This document shows, in pieces, positions 1 to 5,791 of a stretch of 7,023 nt of DNA. The stretch covers positions 1 through 7,023 of the forward strand of contig CAMZNW010000163.1 of NCBI GenBank assembly GCA_947313935.1. The letters run 5' to 3'. The notes under the pieces were generated by a model. The model searched no databases. It saw nothing but the letters and a program-made list of their open reading frames with translations, and was not told where the DNA came from. Origin of the DNA: an uncultured Mollicutes bacterium (GTDB lineage: Bacteria > Bacillota_I > Bacilli_A > UBA3375). Both the position numbers and the translations under genes were made by a program. Numbering within the stretch: position 1 is the stretch's first letter; the number at the start of each line of letters is the position of its first letter.

Positions 1-76
<76 letters not shown>

Positions 77-127
77 AGTTTGCTGCTCATTTTTTTGTTA
101 TCAATTATTATATTGACGGGTTGTTAT

Positions 128-144
128 CTATTTAGTTTTCAAAG
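128..144 (-). promoter_or_regulatory. boxA-like element in the 16S rRNA leader
   Basis: On the minus strand this reads CTTTGAAAACTAAATAG, the leader motif commonly found upstream of 16S and 23S genes in Bacillota. It resembles boxA/Nus antitermination and rRNA-processing sequences. It lies about 50 bases upstream of the mature 16S 5' end and downstream of the promoter, as expected. Nearby, GATAACAA occurs twice on the minus strand (complement of 95-102 and 121-128), which may belong to the rRNA leader processing region. The function is by analogy. Confidence 0.6.
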
Positions 145-156
145 TCCTTCTTTTGA

Positions 157-172
157 TTGGTATTATTACCAA
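157..172 (-). repeat. 5' hairpin of the rRNA leader (inverted repeat)
   Basis: TTGGTA (157-162) and TACCAA (167-172) form a perfect 6-bp inverted repeat around a 4-base loop. From the promoter spacing, transcription should begin near 173-174 on the minus strand, so the hairpin would sit at the extreme 5' end of the pre-rRNA. There it could stabilise the transcript or aid processing. The repeat is seen directly; the role is inferred. Confidence 0.6.
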
Positions 173-180
173 CAAAATAT

Positions 181-209
181 ATTATAGCATATTTTTTTTT
201 TAACGTCAA
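181..209 (-). promoter_or_regulatory. Strong rRNA operon promoter (sigma-A type)
   Basis: On the minus strand the -35 box TTGACG (complement of 204-209) and the -10 box TATAAT (complement of 181-186) are separated by exactly 17 bp. The spacer contains a run of ten A. Upstream (about 210-230) is an A-rich tract with eight consecutive A on the transcribed-direction strand, resembling an UP element, as expected for rRNA promoters. The likely start is near 173-174, with a G at 173. This is the only clearly strong promoter ahead of 16S. A second TATAAT (complement of 245-250) has only a poor -35 and might be a weak upstream promoter. Confidence 0.9.
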
Positions 210-211
210 GG

Positions 212-296
212 AAATAGAGTTTTTTTTGATTTTATTACACAAATATTATACTAATATCGTATCTATCTAAAACTATTAACGCTTAAATAGAGTTTT
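212..296. repeat. 12-bp direct repeat upstream of the rRNA promoter
   Basis: AAATAGAGTTTT occurs at 212-223 and again at 285-296, 73 bp apart and in the same orientation. The first copy lies immediately upstream of the rRNA -35 box, inside the A/T-tract UP-like region. The second lies in the gap after yaaA. It may mark a duplicated upstream activating element or be chance in AT-rich DNA. The rest of the yaaA-to-promoter gap (210-366) shows no gene and no clear terminator. Confidence 0.4.
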
Positions 297-366
297 ATTA
301 TGATGTATCTTATATATTATAATTCACAATTCATTTTTTATCTATTAATATTTTAACTATTTTTCT

Positions 367-1068
367 TTATATATTTATTTTATACTCGTAATATATTATG
401 TTGTTTTTTATTTCTTTTATTTCTATTTCTTCATCTTTATAATTTATTAATAGTTCGTAATTTTCTATTTTACTTTTTATTACATAATTTAAAATTTTTC
501 CTCTTACTTTTTTTAAATATGTATTAGGTATCTTATTAATACTTTCAATATTGTATACAATATAATTTTCTAAATTTCCTAATGCTTTTAAATACTCTTT
601 TGAGCTTAAATTTAAAATAGTTTTATTTTTACTATTGATTGCTAGATATTTTTCATTTTTTTTTATCCAGAAATTATATAAATTTTCTCCTGCTATTTTG
701 TTAGAAGCAGCACTAAAATCTAGTCTATAATTATTAATAATGTCCATACTATTTATACATCCATACAATGCACTTATTATATATACATTATTTTTTAAAA
801 ATTTTTCATTCTTTAAAGACTCACTCTCAATCTGTTTATATACTAGTCCATTATATTTTATAATAGCATAATTACCTTTATTATTTAAAAAATTTGCATA
901 ATAATTACTAGTTTGTTCACAAATTTTATTTTTTATTTTAAAAATATCACATAACTGTACTTTGTTAATTTCTTGAATTTTATTTACTAATTTTTTTGTA
1001 TCTTTAGAACATTCAAATTCTAATTTATTATTATTATTCATAGTTTTTGCTGCTGCTATTATGATCAT
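367..1068 (-). CDS. yaaA: YaaA family peroxide stress protein (DUF328/UPF0246)
   Basis: The 233-residue protein matches the YaaA family along its length. It has an N-terminal strand followed by AAAKTM (5-10), YNGLVYKQ (72-79), ISALYGCINSMD (98-109) followed by YRLDF (114-118), LYNFW (130-134), NLSSKEYLKAL (153-163) and KKVRGKILNYVI (186-197). In E. coli, YaaA limits intracellular iron and oxidative damage during hydrogen peroxide stress; it is a cytoplasmic DNA-binding protein. The family N-terminus is usually ISPAKTL or similar, so here Ser-Pro is replaced by Ala-Ala. It is slightly shorter than the usual 240-260 residues. The ATG follows AAAGGA with a 4-base gap, and the conserved N-terminus confirms the start. 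It has its own promoter (1174-1202), a leader of about 100 bases, and faces the rRNA operon. The identification is firm; the role here is by family. Confidence 0.92.
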   Translation of the reverse strand: MIIIAAAKTMNNNNKLEFECSKDTKKLVNKIQEINKVQLCDIFKIKNKICEQTSNYYANFLNNKGNYAIIKYNGLVYKQIESESLKNEKFLKNNVYIISALYGCINSMDIINNYRLDFSAASNKIAGENLYNFWIKKNEKYLAINSKNKTILNLSSKEYLKALGNLENYIVYNIESINKIPNTYLKKVRGKILNYVIKSKIENYELLINYKDEEIEIKEIKNNIIYYEYKINI

Positions 1069-1173
1069 ATTATCCTTTTATGTAAAACAAGTTTTGTTAA
1101 TATAAAAATTTATCTAATTTATCATTTAGTTAATTAAACTTATATTCGAAATAGGTTCTCTATCTTTATATAA

Positions 1174-1202
1174 AGTATACATATATTCATAAGCTTAGTC
1201 AA
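1174..1202 (-). promoter_or_regulatory. yaaA promoter (sigma-A type)
   Basis: On the minus strand, TTGACT (complement of 1197-1202) and TATACT (complement of 1174-1179) are spaced by 17 bp, close to consensus. The predicted start near 1167 gives a 5' untranslated region of roughly 100 bases before the yaaA ATG. That leader contains AAAAC/GTTTT (1084-1095) as a small inverted repeat but no riboswitch I recognise. The rest of the 1069-1340 gap holds the divergent arsR control region. Confidence 0.75.
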
Positions 1203-1216
1203 GTATTTTAATACTT
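1201..1216. promoter_or_regulatory. Palindrome abutting the yaaA -35 box, possible operator
   Basis: AAGTATT (1201-1207) and AATACTT (1210-1216) form a perfect 7-bp inverted repeat with a 2-base centre. It overlaps the first two bases of the yaaA -35 box and lies between the divergent yaaA and arsR promoters. That is a plausible position for a regulator of yaaA. It does not match the PerR box well. Simple AT-rich palindromes are frequent here, so confidence is modest. Confidence 0.35.
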
Positions 1217-1280
1217 ATCTACAAGAAATTTTATTTTATTATACTACTGTAGATATATTTTATGTATTTTATTTTAAATA

Positions 1281-1289
1281 TGTTATACT
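1281..1289 (+). promoter_or_regulatory. arsR promoter, extended -10 type
   Basis: TG (1281-1282), one base, then TATACT (1284-1289) form an extended -10 element. The matching -35 position (about 1261-1266, TATGTA) is poor, which fits an extended -10 promoter. The predicted start near 1296 falls directly before the operator repeats at 1297-1320, and about 45 bases upstream of the arsR start codon. Another TATACT at 1240-1245 lacks a good -35. Confidence 0.65.
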
Positions 1290-1296
1290 ATATTTA

Positions 1297-1320
1297 GAAT
1301 ATTCCGAAATAAGAATATTC
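1297..1320. promoter_or_regulatory. Probable ArsR operator, two GAATATTC palindromes
   Basis: The 8-bp palindrome GAATATTC occurs at 1297-1304 and again at 1313-1320, separated by 8 bases, so the copies are 16 bp apart centre to centre. It lies just after the -10 box at the likely transcription start, where a bound repressor would block initiation. ArsR/SmtB proteins typically bind AT-rich inverted repeats with TGAA/TTCA-like arms at this position in their own promoters. Autoregulation of the arsR-oxidase pair is therefore likely. The repeat is seen; the binding is inferred. Confidence 0.65.
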
Positions 1321-1340
1321 GTTTTTTAGAAAGGAGACGC

Positions 1341-1667
1341 GTGGGACTGTTAAAAATTAGTAAAGCATTATCAAATGAAAAAAGAATAAAAATAATTGCT
1401 GTTTTATTAAAAGGTGATTTTTGTCAAGTACATTTAGAAAAAATCACTAATATTAAACAAGTCGATATTTCTAAACATTGTAAAATTTTAAAAGATGCTC
1501 AAATTATTACATCATTTAAAATTGGAAATAGAACTATTTATAATATTAATCCTAATTTTTTAAAAAAATTTCCAGATATTGCAAATCAAATCAAATTAGA
1601 AGAAAAACATTTAATCAATAAAGTTAATGAACAAATTAAAAAGAAGTGCAATGATTATGAAAAATAA
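1341..1667 (+). CDS. ArsR/SmtB family metal- or stress-responsive repressor
   Basis: This 108-residue winged-helix protein has the ArsR/SmtB layout. ALSNEKRIKII (9-19) is the first helix, followed by GDFCQVHLEKI (25-35), the recognition region VDISKHCKILKDAQII (41-56) and the wing GNRTIYNIN (62-70). Such dimers sit on the operator and release it on binding metal ions or on thiol modification. The classic ArsR CxC is not present. Instead C28 and H31 form CxxH in the same region, C47 lies in the recognition helix, and H90 and C103 lie in the C-terminal helix. The inducer is unknown; copper is suggested only by the oxidase downstream, and a thiol switch is also possible. The start is GTG, preceded by AAGGAG with a 4-base gap; no ATG fits. 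It overlaps the oxidase gene by 17 bases, implying translational coupling. Confidence 0.88.
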   Translation: MGLLKISKALSNEKRIKIIAVLLKGDFCQVHLEKITNIKQVDISKHCKILKDAQIITSFKIGNRTIYNINPNFLKKFPDIANQIKLEEKHLINKVNEQIKKKCNDYEK

Positions 1668-3017
1668 AAAAATAATTTATATTTTAATGTCTTTATTATT
1701 TATTTCTTTACTACTTATTTTTTTCAATTCCAAAGAAGAAGGAAATTCAAATAATAATACAATAATACAAAATATGAATTTTGAAAATACTATTAATAGT
1801 AATGAAGTAGAAAAAAATTTTAAAATTTTGATGTCACAAATGATTCAAAACGTTTTTACATAAACAATAATGCTGAAGTTCCACAAATTAGAGTTATAGA
1901 AAATACATTTTTAAAAATAAAATTTACAAATGAAACTAAATATCCTTTTACAGCTTATTTTCATGGTGTTAATAGAAAAAAAAAAATGGATGGTGTTGGT
2001 GGTATTTCACAAGACCCAATTAAACCTGGGAAATCATGTACTTATGAATTTCATTTATCAAAACCTGGTACTTTTATGTTTCATTCACATGTAAATTTAT
2101 ATAACCAAGTTAATTCAGAACTTTTATTTGGAACATTAATTGTTGAAGATAAAAATCAACAATCATATAAAAATAAAGAATCTCTAATTTTCAATTATGA
2201 ACCTACTAATGATTTAAATACAGTAAATGGATTAAATATGAAGAATATTACATTTAATAGTAATGAAAATATAAAATTAAATATTGTTAATATAGCGTCA
2301 ACACCAATTTCATTATATTTTGGAGATAATGTATCATATAAGATAAATAGTGTTGATGCACATAATGTAACTTCTTCGTATTATACTAATCAAAGTTTAT
2401 ATATTCCTACTGCTAATAGAGTTGATTTAACCATTAAAAATACTAATAAAAATTTTATTATCTATATTAAAGATTATACTAATAATTTTAATGAAATAGT
2501 GCATGTTAATCTTTCTAAAAATAATATTTCACAAATATCTAAAAATAAGTTATATAAAAGTGATAATTATTTATATAATATCATTAATACAAATGAAAAT
2601 TTAGATGTTAAAGATAAAATACCAGATAAAACTTTTGATATGACTTTAGATATGCAACATATGAACTGGGTAATAAACAATAAAGCATATCCTAAAACTT
2701 CCCCATTAAAAGTTGATGAAGGTGATTTAGTTCAAATTAACTTAACATCTACTGGACATATGAATTCAGTTCATCCTTTTCATTTACATGGACATGAATT
2801 CGAACTAATAAGTTTAGATGGTAAACAATTTAATAACAATCTTGTATTAGATACTATTGAAATCAAACCTAATCATACTTATTCAATTAGATTTTATGCT
2901 AATAACCCAGGAATATGGGCTTTTCATTGCCATGATTTAAATCATTCATCTAAAGGTATGGCTACAACTTTAAATTATAATGGATATGAAACAAATGCAA
3001 AAGGAAGCATGGAATAG
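1651..3017 (+). pseudogene. Multicopper oxidase, frameshifted (probable pseudogene)
   Basis: Two frames together make one multicopper oxidase of about 455 residues, a normal length. The first frame (ATG 1651 or 1657, stop 1861-1863) encodes a membrane anchor or signal segment (about residues 7-26) with no lipobox Cys. The second frame continues through an uninterrupted stretch (from 1824) with VPQIRV, then YFHG (1956-1967), MDGV (from 1986) and HSH (2082-2090), ending with HPFHLHG (from 2772) and HCHDLNHSSKGM (from 2925). The C-terminal type 1 Cys, two His and Met are intact. One base is missing between about 1824 and 1840, perhaps in the TTTT at 1826-1829; I see no good slippery heptamer. 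Separately, the first His of the usual HxHG is Tyr, removing one type-2 copper ligand. Related enzymes oxidise Cu(I) outside the membrane. An assembly error could explain the frameshift but not the Tyr. Confidence 0.8.
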
Positions 3018-3024
3018 AGCAATC

Positions 3025-3087
3025 TTAAGAAAACATAAATAAAAAAAAATCACATAAAGTGATTTTTTTTTATTTATGTTTTCTTAA
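3025..3087. terminator. Perfect 29-bp hairpin, likely bidirectional terminator
   Basis: The left arm 3025-3053 and right arm 3059-3087 are exact reverse complements over 29 bases, with a 5-base loop ATAAA. The core is TCAC/GTGA flanked by nine A on the left and nine T on the right. An RNA hairpin followed by U would therefore form in either direction. It starts eight bases after the oxidase stop codon and separates that gene from comEA. The stem is longer than a normal intrinsic terminator needs. Confidence 0.8.
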
Positions 3088-3115
3088 AAGATTTTATTTT
3101 ATAATTTTTATATCT

Positions 3116-3142
3116 ATTATTTATATTATTTATATTATTTAA
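3116..3142. repeat. Three 9-bp tandem repeats before comEA
   Basis: ATTATTTAT is repeated at 3116-3124 and 3125-3133, followed by ATTATTTAA at 3134-3142. It lies in the 95-base spacer between the hairpin and comEA, where the comEA promoter must be unless transcription reads through. A TATAAT at 3100-3105 has no good -35, so I cannot assign the promoter. The repeat may be simple AT-rich slippage. Confidence 0.6.
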
Positions 3143-3182
3143 TAAAAACTATGTTTTTTGTTAATAATAGAATAGGAGTTAT

Positions 3183-3716
3183 ATGCTTAATAAAAAATAT
3201 TTTATAGTAGGTATAATTATAATAATTTGTGGATTAAAAATTATATTTAACTATGCTCATTTAGAATTTATTAATTCACCAGATCAATCTTCTAATCAAT
3301 CTAAAGATAATAATAAATTAAACTCTAATACTATTTCAATCGATATTAAAGGTGCTGTGAAAATTCCAGGTGTTTACACATTTAAAGAAGAAGTTCTTTT
3401 AAATGATGCAATTAAACAAGCTGGTGGTCTATCTAATGCTGATACTTCTTGTATCAATTTAGCACGTAAGTTAAAAGATGGAGAAATGATAACTATTCCT
3501 AAAAATGGTACTTGTAACCCCGACGATTTAATTAATATTAATAATGCCTCAGAACAAGAATTGACTCTTTTAAAAGGGATTGGTGAAACAAGAGCAAAAG
3601 ATATTGTTGATTATCGTACTCAAAATGGAGATTTTCAAACTATTGAAGACATTAAAAATGTATCTGGAATAGGAGATGGCTTATTTTTAAAAATACAAAA
3701 ACAAATTATTGTTTAG
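3183..3716 (+). CDS. comEA: ComEA, membrane-anchored competence DNA receptor
   Basis: The 177-residue protein has an N-terminal membrane anchor (about 6-22), a polar Ser/Asn/Lys linker (31-50) and an SLBB domain (51-106, starting ISIDIKGAVKIPGVYTF). The C-terminal helix-hairpin-helix DNA-binding domain (about 115-177) carries LKGIGETRAKDI (130-141) and VSGIGDGLFLKI (160-171). ComEA holds double-stranded DNA at the outer face of the membrane and passes it to ComEC during transformation. Length and domain order are typical for Bacillota. Two cysteines, C90 and C111, bracket the end of the SLBB domain and could form a disulfide outside the cell; that is a guess. The ATG is preceded by AGGAG with a 4-base gap. 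It is the first gene of comEA-comEC-holA, and its 3' end probably overlaps the start of comEC. Confidence 0.95.
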   Translation: MLNKKYFIVGIIIIICGLKIIFNYAHLEFINSPDQSSNQSKDNNKLNSNTISIDIKGAVKIPGVYTFKEEVLLNDAIKQAGGLSNADTSCINLARKLKDGEMITIPKNGTCNPDDLININNASEQELTLLKGIGETRAKDIVDYRTQNGDFQTIEDIKNVSGIGDGLFLKIQKQIIV

Positions 3717-5791
3717 ATAATTTATTTATTAGTTTTATTTTAATTTTTATCTTATCAATTAATATAATCTTATTTATTTTTAGTTTAATCTATATTAAAT
3801 TACATTATAAAAATTATCAATTTTATTTTCTTATTATTACAATATTTTATACTTTATTAACAACTATACACATTCATAATGAACTATCTTTACCAAGTTC
3901 TTTCCCCATTACAATTCAAAATAATTTAAAAATTGATGATGATAAAATATCTTTTGAAACTATACTTTACCACCAAAAGATAAAAGTTGTTTATTATTTA
4001 CACAAAGAAATAAATCAACCCATTAAATATGGTGACAGTTTTTTAATAACTAAATCTAAACTTACAAAAATAACCAATATGTATAATAATCCTTCTAGTT
4101 TTGATTATGTTACTTATATGAATTCAAAAAAAATTAACTATCAACTTGTTGTAAATAGTTATAGTCCGCTAACTACACATCATTCATTTTATTATATGAT
4201 TAAAAATTATCGTCTTTTTTTAATTCATAAAAATAAAGAACTTTTTGGTAATAATAGTATTCTTATTAATTCACTTGCTTTAGGTCATAAAGATTTTTCA
4301 AATGCCACTTCTGATATTATTAATTTAAGTGGTATTTCACATGTTTTTGCTATTTCTGGTGCTCATGTGTTAATTATAATTTTAATTTTAGATACTATTT
4401 TATTTAATTTAAATTTATCATCTAAAAAACATAAAATCATAAAAATATCTTTTCTATTTCTATATATTTTTCTAGCTAGTAATGCTTATCCAATTATCCG
4501 TGCATCATTTGTAGAAATTGCTTTGCTTATTACATCATTAGATAAAAAATTTTTAACTAAACTTATCTGTGTTATTTTATTACTCCTTAACCCTTTAGCT
4601 ATTCATAGCCTTAGTTTCGCTTTAACTTTTCTAGTATCCTTTTTATTACCACCTTTAATTGCTTTTAATAAACAAAAGAAACTTCCTAATTATTTAATCC
4701 CAATTCATTTTAATTATAGTTTATATTTTCTTTTACTTCCATTTACAATTAATTTAAACAATTCTTTTAATTTAGTTACTCCAATTATAGTTTTTATTAG
4801 TACATTTATTATTTCATTTGTTTTTTTACCACTAGCATTATTTTTAACTTTTAGCCCTTTTTCTTTTGGTCTTAATTATCTATTAACTATCTTAACAAAG
4901 TTGTTTTCGATATTTATTAATTTCTCACTCCATTTTAATATTACTATTGCCCATTTAACATTACCTGTTATTTTTATTTTATTATTATTTATCTACTATT
5001 ACTTTAAAACTAATATTAAAATTTATCGAAATTTATATTTTTTAACACTAATTATATCTTTAATTAACTTTAATATTTTTGGAACAATTTCTTTTATTGA
5101 TGTTGGACAAGGCGATAGTATTTTTATTCAAAGTCCATTTAATGGAGAAAATATTTTAATAGATACAGGACCACCAACATCCGAAGATGAATTAATTAAA
5201 TTTCTTCATTATAAAGGTATTTCAACTATTGATAATGTTTTAATTACACACTGGCATAATGATCATTATGGTAATGTTGATGCTATTAATAAGGAATTTA
5301 CAGTTAAACAATTCTATGCTTCTCCTTTTTTAGATGAATCTTTAAGTCCCATTCCATTTAATTTTTTAAAAGCAGATGATACATTTATATTCAATCATAA
5401 AACTATAACCTTATTATCTTCATATCATTTAACTAATAATCCTAATGATGGATCTCTTTCATTTATTATGTCGCTTGGTGGACAAAAATGGTACTTCGGA
5501 GGTGATTTAGAATCACAAGGAGAATTAGATATTTTAGCGCATCATAAAAATATTAGTAGTGATTATTATAAAGTTGATCATCATGGTTCTAAAACATCAT
5601 CTAATGAAGAGTTTTTAGATGCACTGAATCCTAAATATGCTATAATTACAAGTAGTTTAAATAATAATTATAATTTACCAAATCCCTTAACAATTGAACA
5701 TTTAAAAAAACGAGGAATAAAAATTTATTATACCGCACAAGGATTAGTTGAATTTAAATATACTAAAAATCATATTATAAAAGGAGCATAA
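3683..5791 (+). CDS. comEC: ComEC, DNA uptake channel, with a non-standard start codon
   Basis: ComEC moves single-stranded DNA across the membrane in transformation. The first ATG (4079) is internal: the same frame is open from 3656 and encodes two membrane segments (about 3722-3796 and 3821-3874) and the DUF4131 OB-like domain, whose end motif NPSSFDY spans that ATG. There is no ATG, GTG or TTG upstream in frame. I chose ATT at 3683, seven bases after AGGAG (3671-3675), giving 702 residues, a usual length. Numbered from there, the competence domain has SLALGHKDF (about 197-205) and GISHVFAISGAHV (about 217-229). The C-terminal metallo-beta-lactamase-like domain has DVGQGDS (473-479), IDTG (493-496), THWHNDH (522-528), GGD (606-608) and VDHHGS (631-636), so its metal ligands look intact. 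It shares one base with holA. The function is firm; the exact start is uncertain. Confidence 0.9.
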   Translation: MFKNTKTNYCLDNLFISFILIFILSINIILFIFSLIYIKLHYKNYQFYFLIITIFYTLLTTIHIHNELSLPSSFPITIQNNLKIDDDKISFETILYHQKIKVVYYLHKEINQPIKYGDSFLITKSKLTKITNMYNNPSSFDYVTYMNSKKINYQLVVNSYSPLTTHHSFYYMIKNYRLFLIHKNKELFGNNSILINSLALGHKDFSNATSDIINLSGISHVFAISGAHVLIIILILDTILFNLNLSSKKHKIIKISFLFLYIFLASNAYPIIRASFVEIALLITSLDKKFLTKLICVILLLLNPLAIHSLSFALTFLVSFLLPPLIAFNKQKKLPNYLIPIHFNYSLYFLLLPFTINLNNSFNLVTPIIVFISTFIISFVFLPLALFLTFSPFSFGLNYLLTILTKLFSIFINFSLHFNITIAHLTLPVIFILLLFIYYYFKTNIKIYRNLYFLTLIISLINFNIFGTISFIDVGQGDSIFIQSPFNGENILIDTGPPTSEDELIKFLHYKGISTIDNVLITHWHNDHYGNVDAINKEFTVKQFYASPFLDESLSPIPFNFLKADDTFIFNHKTITLLSSYHLTNNPNDGSLSFIMSLGGQKWYFGGDLESQGELDILAHHKNISSDYYKVDHHGSKTSSNEEFLDALNPKYAIITSSLNNNYNLPNPLTIEHLKKRGIKIYYTAQGLVEFKYTKNHIIKGA

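Noticed and set aside
245..273. Second rRNA promoter (P1) upstream of the main one
   Set aside because: The -10 is perfect, but every possible -35 matches poorly, so it is mentioned only as a possibility.
310..322. TTATATATTATAA as a PerR box
   Set aside because: It has only five paired bases per arm, lies downstream of yaaA rather than at its promoter, and such AT palindromes are expected by chance here.
1627..1650. ATG at 1627 as the oxidase start
   Set aside because: It has no ribosome binding site and lies deeper in arsR; ATG 1651 has AAGAAG four bases upstream and directly precedes the Lys-rich anchor.
1811..1817. Slippage on the A7 run as a programmed way to join the oxidase frames
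   Set aside because: A shift there would enter the other frame before its TAA at 1821-1823, so translation would stop at once.
1986..3017. The downstream oxidase frame as an independent gene starting at ATG 1986
   Set aside because: There is no Shine-Dalgarno site (only a run of A), and the frame upstream to 1824 encodes homologous oxidase sequence including the first copper motif.
3116..3142. Tandem 9-bp repeats as a CRISPR or iteron array
   Set aside because: There are only three very short, spacer-free, purely A/T copies and no cas or replication gene nearby.
4079..4081. ATG at 4079 as the true comEC start
   Set aside because: It lies inside the conserved NPxxFDY region, and the same frame upstream encodes the expected N-terminal membrane helices and DUF4131 domain.
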